From: Nocardiopsis sp. FIRDI 009
GTDB lineage: Bacteria; Actinomycetota; Actinomycetes; Streptosporangiales; Streptosporangiaceae
DNA: 64,000 bases
Reading direction: 5' to 3'
NCBI RefSeq assembly: GCF_003386285.1
Contig: NZ_QPNC01000035.1
Coordinates: forward strand, 1-64,000
In this document: positions 17,461 through 27,384 of the stretch, piece by piece
How the letters are laid out: every line of letters starts with the position of its first letter
Position numbering within the stretch: position 1 is the stretch's first letter
Translations under genes and position numbers: made by a program
Notes under the pieces: generated by a model
Told to the model about the DNA's origin: nothing
The model's database searches: none
Seen by the model: only the letters and a program-made list of their open reading frames with translations

Positions 17461-19559
17461 CAGCCTTCCACGACCCTCAGGTGCCGGTCCCCCCTCAGGG
17501 TGTCCTGAAGGTCCAGGAGCGGGTCACCGTCCGCGTCGTGGGTGGCCCGCTCCCACGTCCCGTCGGGCCGGAGCCGCCAGGACGAGGTGCCGTCCGACAT
17601 GGCCAGTTCCATGAGCCCGACCAGGCGGCGGCACTGCTCCGGGTCGGAGACGCGCACCAGGGCCTCCACGCGCCGGTCGAGGTTGCGGGGCATGAGGTCG
17701 GCGCTGCCGATCCACACCTGGGGGCGCCAGCCGTTGGCGAAAACGAAGACACGGGAGTGTTCGAGGAACCGGCCCAGGATGCTGCGGACGCGGATGTTCT
17801 CGGACAGCCCGGGGACGCCCGGGCGCAGGACGCAGCTCCCGCGCACCCACAGGTCGACGCTGACACCGGCTTGGGAGGCGCGGTAGAGGGCGTCGACGAT
17901 CTCGCGGTCGACCAGGGAGTTGACCTTGATGCGGATGTGGGCGGGTTCGCCCCTGCGACAGTTGTCGATCTCGCCCGCGATCTGGTTGAGGAGACCCTCC
18001 CGCAACGCGCTGGGGGCCACGAGCAGGCGCCGGTAGTGCTTCTTGCGCGAGAAGCCCGTGAGGCTGTTGAACAGGTCGCTGACGTCCTCTCCGACCTCCG
18101 GGGAGGCGCTGAACAGGCCCAGATCCTCGTAGATCCGCGCGGTCGCGGGGTTGTAGTTGCCGGTGCCGACGTGGCAGTAGCGGCGTAGCAGGCCGTCGTC
18201 GTCCTGGCGGATGACCATGGACAGCTTGCAGTGGGTCTTGAGCCCGACGACGCCGTAGACGACGTGACAGCCCGCGTCCTCCAGTTTGCGGGCCCACTGG
18301 ATGTTGTTCTGCTCGTCGAAACGGGCCTTGACCTCGACCAGGACCACGACCTCCTTGCCCGCGCGGGCCGCCTCGATGAGCGCCTCGACGATGGGGGAGT
18401 CACCGCTGGTGCGGTAGAGGGTCTGCTTGATCGCCACGACCTTGGGGTCGGAGGCGGCCAGGGAGAGGAACCGCTCGGTGGTGGTGGCGAAGGACTCGTA
18501 GGGGTGGTGGACGAGGATCTCGCGCTCGCGGATCGAGGCGAACAGGTCGCCGGAGGTCAGGGCGCGCGGCTCGACGGGGACCAGGGGCGGGAAGCACAGC
18601 TCGGGCCGGTCGACGTCGGCGATCTGGGAGAGTCCGGCCAGGTTGAGCGGCCCGGGGACCCGGTAGATCTCCTCCTCCTCGGCGCCGAGGTGCCGGGTGA
18701 GGATGCCGAGCACCTCGTCGCTGATGGACTGCTCCACCTCCAGGCGCACCAGCGGGCCGAAGCGGCGGCGCAGGAGTTCCTGTTCGAGGGACTGGACGAG
18801 GTTGTCGGTCTCGTCCTCGTCGACCTCCAGGTCGGCGTTGCGGGTGACGCGGAAGGCGTGGTGTTCGACGACCTCCATGCCCTCGAACAGCTGCGGCAGG
18901 TGGGCGGCGATGACGTCCTCGACCGGGACGAAGCGGCCACCGGCTCCGGCGGTGAGTTCGATGAACCGGGGCAGGGAGCCGGGCACCTTGACGCGGGCGA
19001 ACATCCAGCGTTCGTCGCGCGGGTCGCGGACGGTGACGGCGAGGTTGAGCGAGCGTCCGGAGATGTAGGGGAAGGGGTGGGCGGAGTCGACGGCGAAGGG
19101 GGTGACGAGGGGGTAGACGGAACGGCGGAAGTAACCGTGCAGGTACTCGTGTTCGGCGTCGTCGAGCTCGTTCCAGCGCACGATGCGGATGCCGACCTCG
19201 CGCAGGGCGGGGGCGACGCTGTCCTCGTAGCAGGCGGCCTGGCGGAGCACGAGTTCGCGGGTGAACTCCGAGACGCGTTCGAGGACGGCGCGCGGGTGGT
19301 GACCGGAGGAGGTCACGGAGACGCCGGTGGCGATGCGCCGCTTGAGTCCGGCCACCCGAACCATGAAGAACTCGTCCAGGTTGCTGGAGAAGATGGCGAG
19401 GAACCGAGCACGTTCCAGCAGGGGAATGGCCTCGTCCTCGGCGAGTTCGAGGACGCGTTGGTTGAACCGGAGCCAGCCCTCCTCCCGGTCCATGAACCTG
19501 TCCGGCGGCAGGTCGGCGATCGTGGGATCCACTGGTGTCGGTGCTGATTCCGTGCTCAC
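17460..19559 (-). CDS. ppk: Polyphosphate kinase 1
   Basis: Makes long-chain polyphosphate from ATP, reversibly. 699 residues, full family length. The N-terminal domain has FLAIFSSNLDEFFMVRVAGLKRR, then the head domain. The two phospholipase-D-like catalytic domains follow, with the conserved THCKLSMVIR and the phospho-His region YCHVGTGNYNPATARIYED. The PPK signature around EALIEAARAGKEVVVLVEVKARFDE is also present. Start GTG at 19559. It is the first gene of a two-gene operon with mutT1. Polyphosphate links to phosphate storage and stress tolerance, in keeping with the neighbourhood. Confidence 0.96.
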   Translation of the reverse strand: MSTESAPTPVDPTIADLPPDRFMDREEGWLRFNQRVLELAEDEAIPLLERARFLAIFSSNLDEFFMVRVAGLKRRIATGVSVTSSGHHPRAVLERVSEFTRELVLRQAACYEDSVAPALREVGIRIVRWNELDDAEHEYLHGYFRRSVYPLVTPFAVDSAHPFPYISGRSLNLAVTVRDPRDERWMFARVKVPGSLPRFIELTAGAGGRFVPVEDVIAAHLPQLFEGMEVVEHHAFRVTRNADLEVDEDETDNLVQSLEQELLRRRFGPLVRLEVEQSISDEVLGILTRHLGAEEEEIYRVPGPLNLAGLSQIADVDRPELCFPPLVPVEPRALTSGDLFASIREREILVHHPYESFATTTERFLSLAASDPKVVAIKQTLYRTSGDSPIVEALIEAARAGKEVVVLVEVKARFDEQNNIQWARKLEDAGCHVVYGVVGLKTHCKLSMVIRQDDDGLLRRYCHVGTGNYNPATARIYEDLGLFSASPEVGEDVSDLFNSLTGFSRKKHYRRLLVAPSALREGLLNQIAGEIDNCRRGEPAHIRIKVNSLVDREIVDALYRASQAGVSVDLWVRGSCVLRPGVPGLSENIRVRSILGRFLEHSRVFVFANGWRPQVWIGSADLMPRNLDRRVEALVRVSDPEQCRRLVGLMELAMSDGTSSWRLRPDGTWERATHDADGDPLLDLQDTLRGDRHLRVVEG

Positions 19560-19761
19560 AGGTGGCAGACTCCCCCCCGTTCATGACTGTACGGTGACCT
19601 CCCCGTGAGGAGAATATGACCGCAGTACGACTGCTATGGAGCTTCTGTACCCATTCGAACATCTTCACCCGAACTCCGAGCGGAGAGTTTGCGCGGACTT
19701 CACACGGTGAGACGGCGACGCACCCACGGTGAACACGGTGGGTCGCGGACCGCACGGGGGC

Positions 19762-20697
19762 TCAGTGCAGGAGGGCCTCGAGTCCCGGCGGCAGGACGAG
19801 GACGAACAGCGCCAGGCGCAGGGACACGGTGATCCACACGTTGCGGAAGCACGTCCACAGGTAGCCGTAGAGGACGCCGCCCACCCCGTAGCTGAGCAGG
19901 GACAGACCGAGGTCGTCCAGGAAGCCCTGGCCGCGGATCTGGGTGACCGCGTCGTGGGGCTGCGTGACCGCGTAGGCCAGGGCGAAGACGATCGAGGTCG
20001 CCCCGATCCCTCCCCAACGGCCCAGGATGAACTCCAGCCGGGTCTGCAGCATCGCGCGGAAGAAGATCTCCTCACACAGGGAGACCAGGGCGAAGGCCAG
20101 GAAGAAGCCGATGACGGCCAGGGACAGCGAGGGCAGGCCGAAGACGGGGACGAGCCGGTGGGCGATGAGACCCACGGCGAGGGCCACGGGGACCAGGCCG
20201 AGCCACCGCCAGGGCTCGCGTGCGGCCAGCGCGAGCGCGGGCATGGCGGTGCCCTTGCCGTCGATGGTGACGCCGGAGCGGTCCATGACGAGCATGGGCA
20301 GGGTGAACAGGAACAGCAGCCGGGAGACCAGGGAGACGGACATCCGCAGGTCCATGCCGATCTCCTCCCCGTACAGGGAGGAGACCCAGGAGAGCACGAA
20401 CATGGCCAGGACGAACCCGCCGAGGAACACCATGAGCCAGCCGACCTCGCGGTGGATCGGGTGCCCGTCGAGGGCGGCGGCGACCCGCCGGTCGAGCTGG
20501 TCGCGTTCCCCGAACCAGCGGACGAGGAGCCAGGCGACCACGCCCGCGATCAGCATGGGGCCCCAGACGGCCACGTAGACGGGACGAGCCTCGCCCATGA
20601 CGTCGGCGATCAGCTCGGGGCGGGCGGCCAGCGCCACGAGGAGCAGGGCGAAGAACACGCCCCACGAGATGAGCCCCCAACTTCGCACCTTGGTCAC
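19762..20697 (-). CDS. CPBP-family intramembrane metalloprotease
   Basis: A 311-residue protein with about eight transmembrane helices. It contains the CPBP/Abi motif 1 (EEIFFRAMLQTRLEF, the EExxxR signature) and a later His-containing helix (YGVGGVLYGYLWTC region) in the C-terminal half. Members process prenylated or bacteriocin-type substrates or have immunity roles. Nothing adjacent identifies a substrate. Start GTG at 20697. Confidence 0.85.
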   Translation of the reverse strand: MTKVRSWGLISWGVFFALLLVALAARPELIADVMGEARPVYVAVWGPMLIAGVVAWLLVRWFGERDQLDRRVAAALDGHPIHREVGWLMVFLGGFVLAMFVLSWVSSLYGEEIGMDLRMSVSLVSRLLFLFTLPMLVMDRSGVTIDGKGTAMPALALAAREPWRWLGLVPVALAVGLIAHRLVPVFGLPSLSLAVIGFFLAFALVSLCEEIFFRAMLQTRLEFILGRWGGIGATSIVFALAYAVTQPHDAVTQIRGQGFLDDLGLSLLSYGVGGVLYGYLWTCFRNVWITVSLRLALFVLVLPPGLEALLH

Positions 20698-20897
20698 AAG
20701 AGTCCCCCCAGCCTCAGAGCACCCATTCTGCCCAAGGGGAAACTAAAAGTGACCTAATGACTACGGTATGTCGTCAGTGTGGCTGGAAGCGCGCACGTCG
20801 GCCCGGGACGCCGCGCGCCCCGGGCCGACGCACCGACCACCGGAACCCCGCCGGCCCCCGTCGGGGTGACCGGGGCCGGGTCGGGCCGGTCGGGCCC

Positions 20898-21708
<811 letters not shown>

Positions 21709-21722
<14 letters not shown>

Positions 21723-22347
21723 AGCGTCGCTCCAGTCGTCGAATCAGAATCGCGGAGGGGATGCTCACCGCGAGGAAGAGGAAACCGACCAGGGTGTAGG
21801 CCTCCACGACCTGGAAGCTGGCACTGCCGATCCTCCTGGCCTGGGTGAGCAGTTCGGCCACACCGATCGCCAGGAGCAGCGGTGTGTCCTTGAACATCGC
21901 GATCAGGTAGTTGCCCAGCGCCGGGATGACCTTGCGGATGGCCTGTGGCAGCACGATCGCGCCCCAGGTCCGGCTCGCGGGCAGGCTCAGCGCGCGGGCC
22001 GCCTCCCACTGCCCCTTGGCCACCCCCTCGATACCCGAGCGGTAGACCTCGGCGGTGTAGGCGGAGTAGTGCACGCCCAGCACGACGATGCCGACGGTCA
22101 TCCCGGAGATGACGGAGGGGGTCAGCAGGAAGACGAAGACCAACTGGACCACGAGGGGGGTCGTCCGGATGAACTCCATGACCCCGTGCACGAGGGGACC
22201 GACCACGCGGACACGGCGGACGACGGCGATCAGCAGGCCGAGGGAGAGCGCGATGAGATAGCCCAGGATCGTGACCTGAACGGTGACCCACAGCCCGGAC
22301 AGCAGGTCGGGCATGGCCTCGACGGTGAACTCGAAATCCCAGATCAT
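21709..22347 (-). CDS. ehuD: Ectoine/hydroxyectoine ABC transporter, permease
   Basis: Permease of the His/Glu/Gln type with about five membrane helices in 212 residues. The EAA-type loop contacting the ATPase is visible (GQWEAARALSLPASRTWGAIVLPQA). FIRTTPLVVQLVF and SAYTAEVYRSGIEGV are family landmarks. The start ATG overlaps the ehuC stop by four bases. It pairs with EhuC as the heterodimeric channel. Confidence 0.86.
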
Positions 22348-23072
22348 ATGCCCGCACCCCCGGAACCGGAGACGGCCGGGTGCTTCAGGAGCGCCTTCAG
22401 ACCGGTGCCGCCGGGCGGTGTCCGGCCGAGCTTGCGGTTGGCGCGACGTTCGAGGAGACGCATGCCGAAGATCAGCACCTGCGCGATCAGGAAGTAGAAG
22501 AGAAGGGCGCCAAAGAAGGCCACGATCGTCTCACCGGTGGCCTGGCGCATCTGCTGCGCGACGGCGGTCAGGTCGACGACGCCGATGAGGTAGGCCACGG
22601 CGGTCGCCTTCATCAGCTCGATGATCAGGTTGCCGAACGTGGGCAGCATCTGCGCCCAGGCCTGCGGCAGGACGACCAGCCGCAGGCGCTGGAACCAGGA
22701 CAGGTTCAGCGCGACGGTGGCCTCCACCTGCGCCTTGGGCACGGCGTTGATCGCCGCGCGGACCACCTCGGCGCCGTAGGCCCCGACGTTGAGCCCCACG
22801 GCGAGAATGGCGGCGAACCGGTCCTCCAGCTGGAAGCCGGTGATGAGCGGCAGCGCGAACGCCATCCAGAACATCAGCACGAGGGCGGCGACGCCCCGGA
22901 ACACCTCGACGTAGACCGTGGCCACGGCCCTGGGCAACCAGTGGTTGATGGTGCCCAGGATGCCGAAGGCCATAGCCAGGACGAAGGCCAGGGCGCTGCC
23001 GCCGAGGGTGAGCTGGATCGTGACCCACGCGCCGTCGAGATAGAGCGGAAGCCGCTCGATCAGGAACTGCAC
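22344..23072 (-). CDS. ehuC: Ectoine/hydroxyectoine ABC transporter, permease
   Basis: Second permease, 242 residues. Landmarks are EVFRGVAALVLMFWMAFALP, GAYGAEVVRAAINAVPKAQ and the coupling-loop segment EATVALNLSWFQRLRLVVL. It has about five helices and a positively charged C-terminal tail. It begins at a GTG only seven bases after the ehuB stop, consistent with one transcript. The family EhuC/EhuD split (two unlike permeases) is respected. Confidence 0.86.
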   Translation of the reverse strand: MQFLIERLPLYLDGAWVTIQLTLGGSALAFVLAMAFGILGTINHWLPRAVATVYVEVFRGVAALVLMFWMAFALPLITGFQLEDRFAAILAVGLNVGAYGAEVVRAAINAVPKAQVEATVALNLSWFQRLRLVVLPQAWAQMLPTFGNLIIELMKATAVAYLIGVVDLTAVAQQMRQATGETIVAFFGALLFYFLIAQVLIFGMRLLERRANRKLGRTPPGGTGLKALLKHPAVSGSGGAGI

Positions 23073-23079
23073 GGCGGTA

Positions 23080-23997
23080 TCAACCCTCGCAGAGTTCGGC
23101 GGTCGTGGTGTCGTCGGGCAGGTCGGCCTCGGTGAAGCCCCACTCCTCGCCCAGCTCCAGAAGGCGGTTGCTCTCCTTGAACTCGCCGATCACGCGGTTG
23201 ACCTCCGCCAGGAGCTCGGTGTCCTCCTGGCGCATGGCCAGACCGCCCCAACCGCGCTGTTCCTTCCCGTCGATCTCGGGGAAGAACGCCTCGGTGACCT
23301 CGAAGGGGCCGCCGCGGTCGAGCAGCAGGTAGGTGTGGGACACGCTCAGCATGGAGACCGCGTCGACCCGGCCGGACTCCAGCAGCTCGTACCCGGCGGT
23401 CTGGTTGGAGATCAGCTCCAACTGGTCCTCGGGAATCCCGAAGTGCTCCGCGTAGGTCTGCTCCACGGACCCGTTGAGGACCGCCAGCTTCAGGTCGGAG
23501 TTGTCCACGAACGAGGTGAAGTGCGAGATGTCCTCGGGGTTGCCCTCCTTCACGAGGAAGGCCTCCGGCGAGGTCGCGGTCGGCTCGCTGAAGGCGACCT
23601 GCTCGCAGCGCTCCGGGGTGATGAACATACCCGCGGCGATGACGTCGAAGCGGTTGGCCTGCAAACCGGGGATCAGGCCGTCCCACGCGACCGGGGATGC
23701 CTGGACCTCGGGCACGCCCAGCTCCTCGAAGACCGCCGCGGCCACGGCCGGGGACTGTCCGGCGGGCTCCCCGGAGTCGTCGATGAAGCCGAAGGGGATC
23801 TCGTTGGCCAGGCCGATCCGGACGAAGCCCTGCTCGCGCAGCTGCTCCAGGGTCGAGGTACCCCCTTCCGTGCCACCGCCGTTCTCGACGCGGCTGCAGG
23901 CGGCGAGTCCGGCCACGGCCAGTCCGACGCCACCCAGACGGAATGCGTCCCGGCGACCCAGGGCTCCTCGGGTGACCGCTGATACCTGCTTCTTCAC
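23080..23997 (-). CDS. ehuB: Ectoine/hydroxyectoine ABC transporter, substrate-binding lipoprotein
   Basis: Type-II periplasmic-binding-protein fold, 305 residues. A twin-Arg-like N-terminus (GRRDAFRLGG) runs into a lipobox (VAGLAACS), so the mature protein is probably lipid-anchored outside the membrane. Family landmarks: VRIGLANEIPFGFIDDSGEP, SPVAWDGLIPGLQANRFDVIA and ITPERCEQVAFSEPT. The GTG at 23997 with GAGGAG eight bases upstream was chosen; a longer open frame upstream is non-coding leader. The presence right after ectABC supports ectoine/hydroxyectoine as ligand. This would scavenge external or leaked compatible solute. Confidence 0.87.
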   Translation of the reverse strand: MKKQVSAVTRGALGRRDAFRLGGVGLAVAGLAACSRVENGGGTEGGTSTLEQLREQGFVRIGLANEIPFGFIDDSGEPAGQSPAVAAAVFEELGVPEVQASPVAWDGLIPGLQANRFDVIAAGMFITPERCEQVAFSEPTATSPEAFLVKEGNPEDISHFTSFVDNSDLKLAVLNGSVEQTYAEHFGIPEDQLELISNQTAGYELLESGRVDAVSMLSVSHTYLLLDRGGPFEVTEAFFPEIDGKEQRGWGGLAMRQEDTELLAEVNRVIGEFKESNRLLELGEEWGFTEADLPDDTTTAELCEG

Positions 23998-24207
23998 GAC
24001 TGCTCCTCGTGTAACTGAGAGCGGCGCCGCGTCCAGGGGACGACGGCACCGCGCGTTCGGATGGGGACGCCTGTGCGGGCTGGTGTCCGCGGCCGAGTCA
24101 CTCCGCGGGATCCGGCCGCCGACCGGGACACGGACCGACGGCGCAGATACGGGTTTCTCCCTCCCCGGGCCCGCCCGCCAGTAACGAAGCAGGTTTAGTC
24201 CGTTATG

Positions 24208-24259
24208 CACTGGTTATGAGCAATCGGCCGCGCGATGAACACCCCGGAGAGGTGTTCAT
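24208..24259 (-). promoter_or_regulatory. Putative ehuB promoter with upstream palindromic operator
   Basis: A perfect 9-bp inverted repeat (24235-24243 ATGAACACC with 24251-24259, spacer seven) lies just upstream, on the minus strand, of an AT-rich stretch. That stretch contains TTGCTC followed about 17-18 bases later by an A/T-rich hexamer (ACTAAA). The arrangement suggests an operator next to a promoter that would let the ehu genes be controlled apart from ectABC. Read from sequence only. Confidence 0.5.
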
Positions 24260-24262
24260 GCT

Positions 24263-24310
24263 GGGTCACCTGTGACTTGTGACCCTGGGTGCGAAATCCG
24301 GTCACCCAGG
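24263..24310. promoter_or_regulatory. Two mutually exclusive hairpins between ectC and ehuB
   Basis: GGGTCAC at 24263-24269 can pair with 24279-24285, while CCTGGGTG at 24284-24291 can pair with CACCCAGG at 24303-24310. The two stems share bases 24284-24285, so full versions of both cannot form together. The region lies between the ectC terminator and the ehuB promoter. It may be part of the terminator or an operator. Confidence 0.4.
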
Positions 24311-24332
24311 GGACCCGGTGCCGCACACGACT

Positions 24333-24366
24333 GTGGGCGGGGCCCGAAACCACGGACCCCGCCCAC
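24333..24366 (-). terminator. Terminator downstream of ectC
   Basis: A perfect 10-bp GC stem (24333-24342 with 24357-24366, GTGGGCGGGG/CCCCGCCCAC) begins 18 bases after the ectC stop codon. It would end the ectABC message or reduce read-through into the ehu genes. Confidence 0.65.
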
Positions 24367-24383
24367 GTGTTCACGTTCGGTCG

Positions 24384-24800
24384 TCAGGAGACCGGGGTGC
24401 CCTCCGACTCCGGCTCCTCGACGATGAGCGGGTACACGCCGTTCTCATCGTGCACCTCGCGCCCGGTCACCGGCGGGTTGAACACGCACAGCACACGGAA
24501 GTCCTCCTTGATGCGGAGCGTGTGCTTCTCGTGACCGTCGAGCAGGTAGAGGGTGCCCGGGGTGATGGTGTACTTCTCCCCGGTCTCCTCGTTGGTGAGC
24601 TCGGCCTCGCCCTCGATGCAGTGCACGAGTTCGACGTGGTTGGCGTACCACATCGTGGTCTCGGTGCCCGCGTAGAGGACGGTCTCGTGGAAGGAGAAGC
24701 CGACGCCCTCCTTCGCCAGAATCATCCGGCGGCTGCGCCAGTTGCCGTGCTTGACGTCGCGGTCGGTGTCGTTGACGTCATCCACGCTGCGAACGATCAC
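24384..24800 (-). CDS. ectC: L-ectoine synthase
   Basis: Last step of ectoine synthesis: ring closure of N-gamma-acetyl-L-2,4-diaminobutyrate. 138 residues, a cupin. Landmarks: VIVRSVDDVNDTDRDV at the N-terminus, WRSRRMILAKEGVGFSFHET, the metal-site region TTMWYANHVELVHCIEGE and LYLLDGHEKHTLRI. The GTG at 24800 sits six bases after AAGGAG and starts at the usual EctC N-terminus; a 15-residue longer form has no such site. It ends the ectABC operon, 128 bases after ectB. Confidence 0.96.
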   Translation of the reverse strand: MIVRSVDDVNDTDRDVKHGNWRSRRMILAKEGVGFSFHETVLYAGTETTMWYANHVELVHCIEGEAELTNEETGEKYTITPGTLYLLDGHEKHTLRIKEDFRVLCVFNPPVTGREVHDENGVYPLIVEEPESEGTPVS

Positions 24801-24928
24801 TGCATTCTCCTTAACGCGCTCCTGCGCCGTCGCTGTCTGGTCCATTGAACACGGTCGGGGGCCGGTCGACTTCCCGAATCGGGGAGGCCGACCGCCCCCG
24901 TGACCGTTCGCCCCGCAGAGGGCGGGTA

Positions 24929-26194
24929 CTACACCGGTTGGGCGACCTTCACGGCCGCGCGGGTGGCGTCGGCCATGATGTCGAGCCCCGCGGTCAGCTC
25001 CTCCTCGGTCGTGGTGAGCGCGGGAAGGAGCTTGGCGACCTCGTCCTCGGGACCGGAGGTCTCCAGGAGCAGACCGCGCTCGAAGGACTCGGCGGCGACC
25101 CGCTTGGCGATCGAGGTGTCCTCGAAGCCCAGACCGCGGGCCAGGCCGCGGCCGCGCACGTGCGCGCCGACCTGCGGGAACTCGCCCGCGATCTCCGTCA
25201 GGCGGGCGGCGACCATGTCGCCCTTGGCCTTGGTGGCGCGGGCGAAGGAGTCGTCACTCCAGTAGCGGCGCAGCGTCTCGGTGCCGGTGACCATGGCCGG
25301 GTTGAAGCCGCGGAACGTGCCGTTGTGCTCGCCCGGGCCCCACACGTCCAGCTCGCGCTTGAACAGCGTGAGCGCCATCGGCAGACCGTAACCGCTGATG
25401 GACTTCGACAGCGTGACGATGTCCGGGGTGATCCCGGCCTCCTCGAAGCTGAAGAAGTCGCCGGTGCGGCCGCAGCCCATCTGGATGTCGTCGACGATCA
25501 TGAGGATGTCGTACTCGCGGCACAGCTCGGACAGTCCCCGCAGCCAGCCGGCGCTGGCGGCGTTGATGCCGCCCTCGCCCTGGACGGTCTCGACGATGAC
25601 CGCGGCGGGCTTGTCGAGGCCGCTGCCGCTGTCCTCCAGCAGGCTGCGCAGCCAGAGGAAGTCCGGCGTCTGGCCGTCGAGGTAGTTGTCGAACGGCATG
25701 GTGGCGACGTGGTCCAGCGGGACTCCGGCGCCGCCGCGCTTCATGGAGTTGCCGGTCACCGCGAGGGCGCCCAGGGTCATGCCGTGGAAGCCGTTGGTGA
25801 AGTTGACGATGGTCTGGCGACCGGTGTACTTGCGGGCCAGCTTCAGCGCGGCCTCGACCGCGTTGTTGCCGGCGGGGCCGGGGAACTGGACCTTGTAGTC
25901 CAGGCCCCGGGGTTTGAGGATGATCTCCTCGAAGGTTTCCAGAAACTCCCGTTTCGCGACACTGTAGGCATCGAGGCTGTGCACGATCCGGTCGTCGGTC
26001 AGGTACTCGATGAGCGAGCTCTTCAACTCCGGGTTGTTGTGCCCGTAGTTGAGGGACCCGGCCCCGGCGAAGAAGTCCAGGTAGGGCCGGCCGTTCTCGT
26101 CGTAGACGTGGCTTCCGAGGGCCTTGTCGAAGACGACCGGCCAGTTCCGGCAGTATCCGCGGACTTCGGACTCGAGGCGCTGGAAGGTCTCCAT
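24929..26194 (-). CDS. ectB: Diaminobutyrate-2-oxoglutarate transaminase
   Basis: PLP enzyme that converts L-aspartate-4-semialdehyde and glutamate to L-2,4-diaminobutyrate, the first committed step. 421 residues from the ATG at 26194 (AAGGAA eight bases upstream), the normal EctB length. Seen: YLDFFAGAGSLNYGHNNP, FPGPAGNNAVEAALKLARKY, the Asp contacting the cofactor ring in ILMIVDDIQMGCGRTG and the Schiff-base Lys in TLSKSISGYGLPMAL. It lies between ectA and ectC in the canonical order. Confidence 0.97.
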   Translation of the reverse strand: METFQRLESEVRGYCRNWPVVFDKALGSHVYDENGRPYLDFFAGAGSLNYGHNNPELKSSLIEYLTDDRIVHSLDAYSVAKREFLETFEEIILKPRGLDYKVQFPGPAGNNAVEAALKLARKYTGRQTIVNFTNGFHGMTLGALAVTGNSMKRGGAGVPLDHVATMPFDNYLDGQTPDFLWLRSLLEDSGSGLDKPAAVIVETVQGEGGINAASAGWLRGLSELCREYDILMIVDDIQMGCGRTGDFFSFEEAGITPDIVTLSKSISGYGLPMALTLFKRELDVWGPGEHNGTFRGFNPAMVTGTETLRRYWSDDSFARATKAKGDMVAARLTEIAGEFPQVGAHVRGRGLARGLGFEDTSIAKRVAAESFERGLLLETSGPEDEVAKLLPALTTTEEELTAGLDIMADATRAAVKVAQPV

Positions 26195-26283
26195 CGTGGG
26201 TTCCTTGGTTCCTTTCCCCAGGTTCGTGGGCTCAGGGCTGTGACGACGGGGTGGTTCAGGATCGGTCGATCCGGTGCGGACGG

Positions 26284-26886
26284 TCAGGCACGCTCTTGAC
26301 TCGTCCCCTCCCCGAAGGGGCCGATACGCACGAGTTCCTCGGGTTCGTGGGGAGCCCCGCCCTCCTGCGGGAAGTGCTCTCCGGTGAACAGAGGACTCCA
26401 CTCGATCTCCGCGTCCCGGTCCCGGGCGAACGAGGCGAACAGCGCGCGTGAGGCGGTGTTGTCGGGTGTGACGGTCGCTTCGAGATAACGCAGTCCCATG
26501 TCGGCGAACCCGTCGCCGACGAAGTCGAGCATCCGGCGGGCCAGCCGCTGTCCGCGGAAGGCGGAGTCCACGGCGACCTGCCAGAGGAAGTACGTGTCAG
26601 GGCTGTCGGGTCGCACGTATCCGGTGACGTAGCTGGCGAGACGACCGGCGTCGTCGTAGCCGATGACACTGGTCTTCGCGAAGTCACGGCACCAGAGCGT
26701 GTAGGCGTACGGGGAGTTGACGTCCATCCCCGCCTCCCCCGCCAGCCGCCACATGCGCGGCCCGTCCTCCGCGGTGGGGTGCGTCAGACGCACGTCCCCA
26801 CGGCTCACGGCCCCTGTGGTGCCGGAGCCGGTGGCCCCGCCGTCAGTTCGGTCGTGTGCTTGGAGGTTCGTTCGTAGATGTGGCAC
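26284..26886 (-). CDS. ectA: Diaminobutyrate acetyltransferase
   Basis: GNAT enzyme acetylating the 4-amino group of L-2,4-diaminobutyrate. About 200 residues if the GTG at 26886 is used. Family landmarks: GMDVNSPYAYTLWCRDFA, the acetyl-CoA loop VAVDSAFRGQRLARRMLDF and LEATVTPDNTASRALF. The first ~30 residues are variable and a later GTG (VSRGDVRLTHP) is possible. If 26886 is right the message may be leaderless, since TAAATT at 26895-26900 lies at -10 distance and no ribosome binding site is present. First gene of ectABC; no ectD hydroxylase gene is found in the window. Confidence 0.92.
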   Translation of the reverse strand: MPHLRTNLQAHDRTDGGATGSGTTGAVSRGDVRLTHPTAEDGPRMWRLAGEAGMDVNSPYAYTLWCRDFAKTSVIGYDDAGRLASYVTGYVRPDSPDTYFLWQVAVDSAFRGQRLARRMLDFVGDGFADMGLRYLEATVTPDNTASRALFASFARDRDAEIEWSPLFTGEHFPQEGGAPHEPEELVRIGPFGEGTSQERA

Positions 26887-26977
26887 GTCGATCGAATTTA
26901 GCGAACGAATGTCAATGACGTTTCAGAGAGACTCCGCCTAGATGTTTCATCAGATCAACATCGGGTATGGTTCGTTC
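26867..26977. promoter_or_regulatory. ectA upstream region with repeated TTCGTTC sites
   Basis: TTCGTTCG at 26867-26874 is mirrored by CGAACGAA at 26902-26909, and a third copy, TTCGTTC, is at 26971-26977. The first pair straddles the proposed ectA start and a TAAATT -10-like hexamer. A TTGACA on the minus strand (26910-26915) is present, but its spacing to TAAATT is only nine bases. The repeats look like operator half-sites for an ectoine-operon regulator (inference). Confidence 0.5.
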
Positions 26978-27384
26978 ATTTATCAGCATACAACCGCCCT
27001 GACCAGGGCTTTCGCGGAAGGGAGAGCGGGCTGCCCGGCACCCGCGAGCCCCCCGCCCATCTGGGACTTCGACCCTCCGGCCGGGGGTGGGACCCGATGT
27101 GCGCCCACTCGGCCCACTCCGTGTGGCGGGCAGCACTCAGGGTCAAACATAGAGCCTCATCAAGCAATATTAACAGTGCGTTAAGTCACATCAATTCGGT
27201 GGAAACCTCGCGACATAACGCCTCCGGCGCGCACCCCCCGCCCCGGAACCGCGCGCCGACTCCCCCGAAAACCGGCCCTGGACAGGGACTTCCCCTCCGC
27301 GTCGCCGCCCGACACCCCTCCGGCGCCCCGCCCGCGCCACCCCGGCGCACACCCCGCCGCGCCGACGCGACCGCTCGACACCCT
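26978..27384. other. Intergenic region between ectA and whiB
   Basis: About 400 bases without a supportable gene. The left part is unusually AT-rich for this genome and fits promoter DNA for ectA. The right part (27220-27370) is a C-rich run with no coding signal. No RNA gene recognised. Confidence 0.5.

Noticed and set aside
24208..24210. Upstream GTG as start of ehuB
   Set aside because: It would place ~70 residues without coding bias before the signal peptide; the GTG at 23997 has a clear ribosome binding site and correct lipoprotein signal.
23080..26886. Treating ectABC and ehuBCDA as one operon
   Set aside because: A terminator hairpin, a ~380-base gap and a promoter-like region lie between ectC and ehuB, so two units are more likely.
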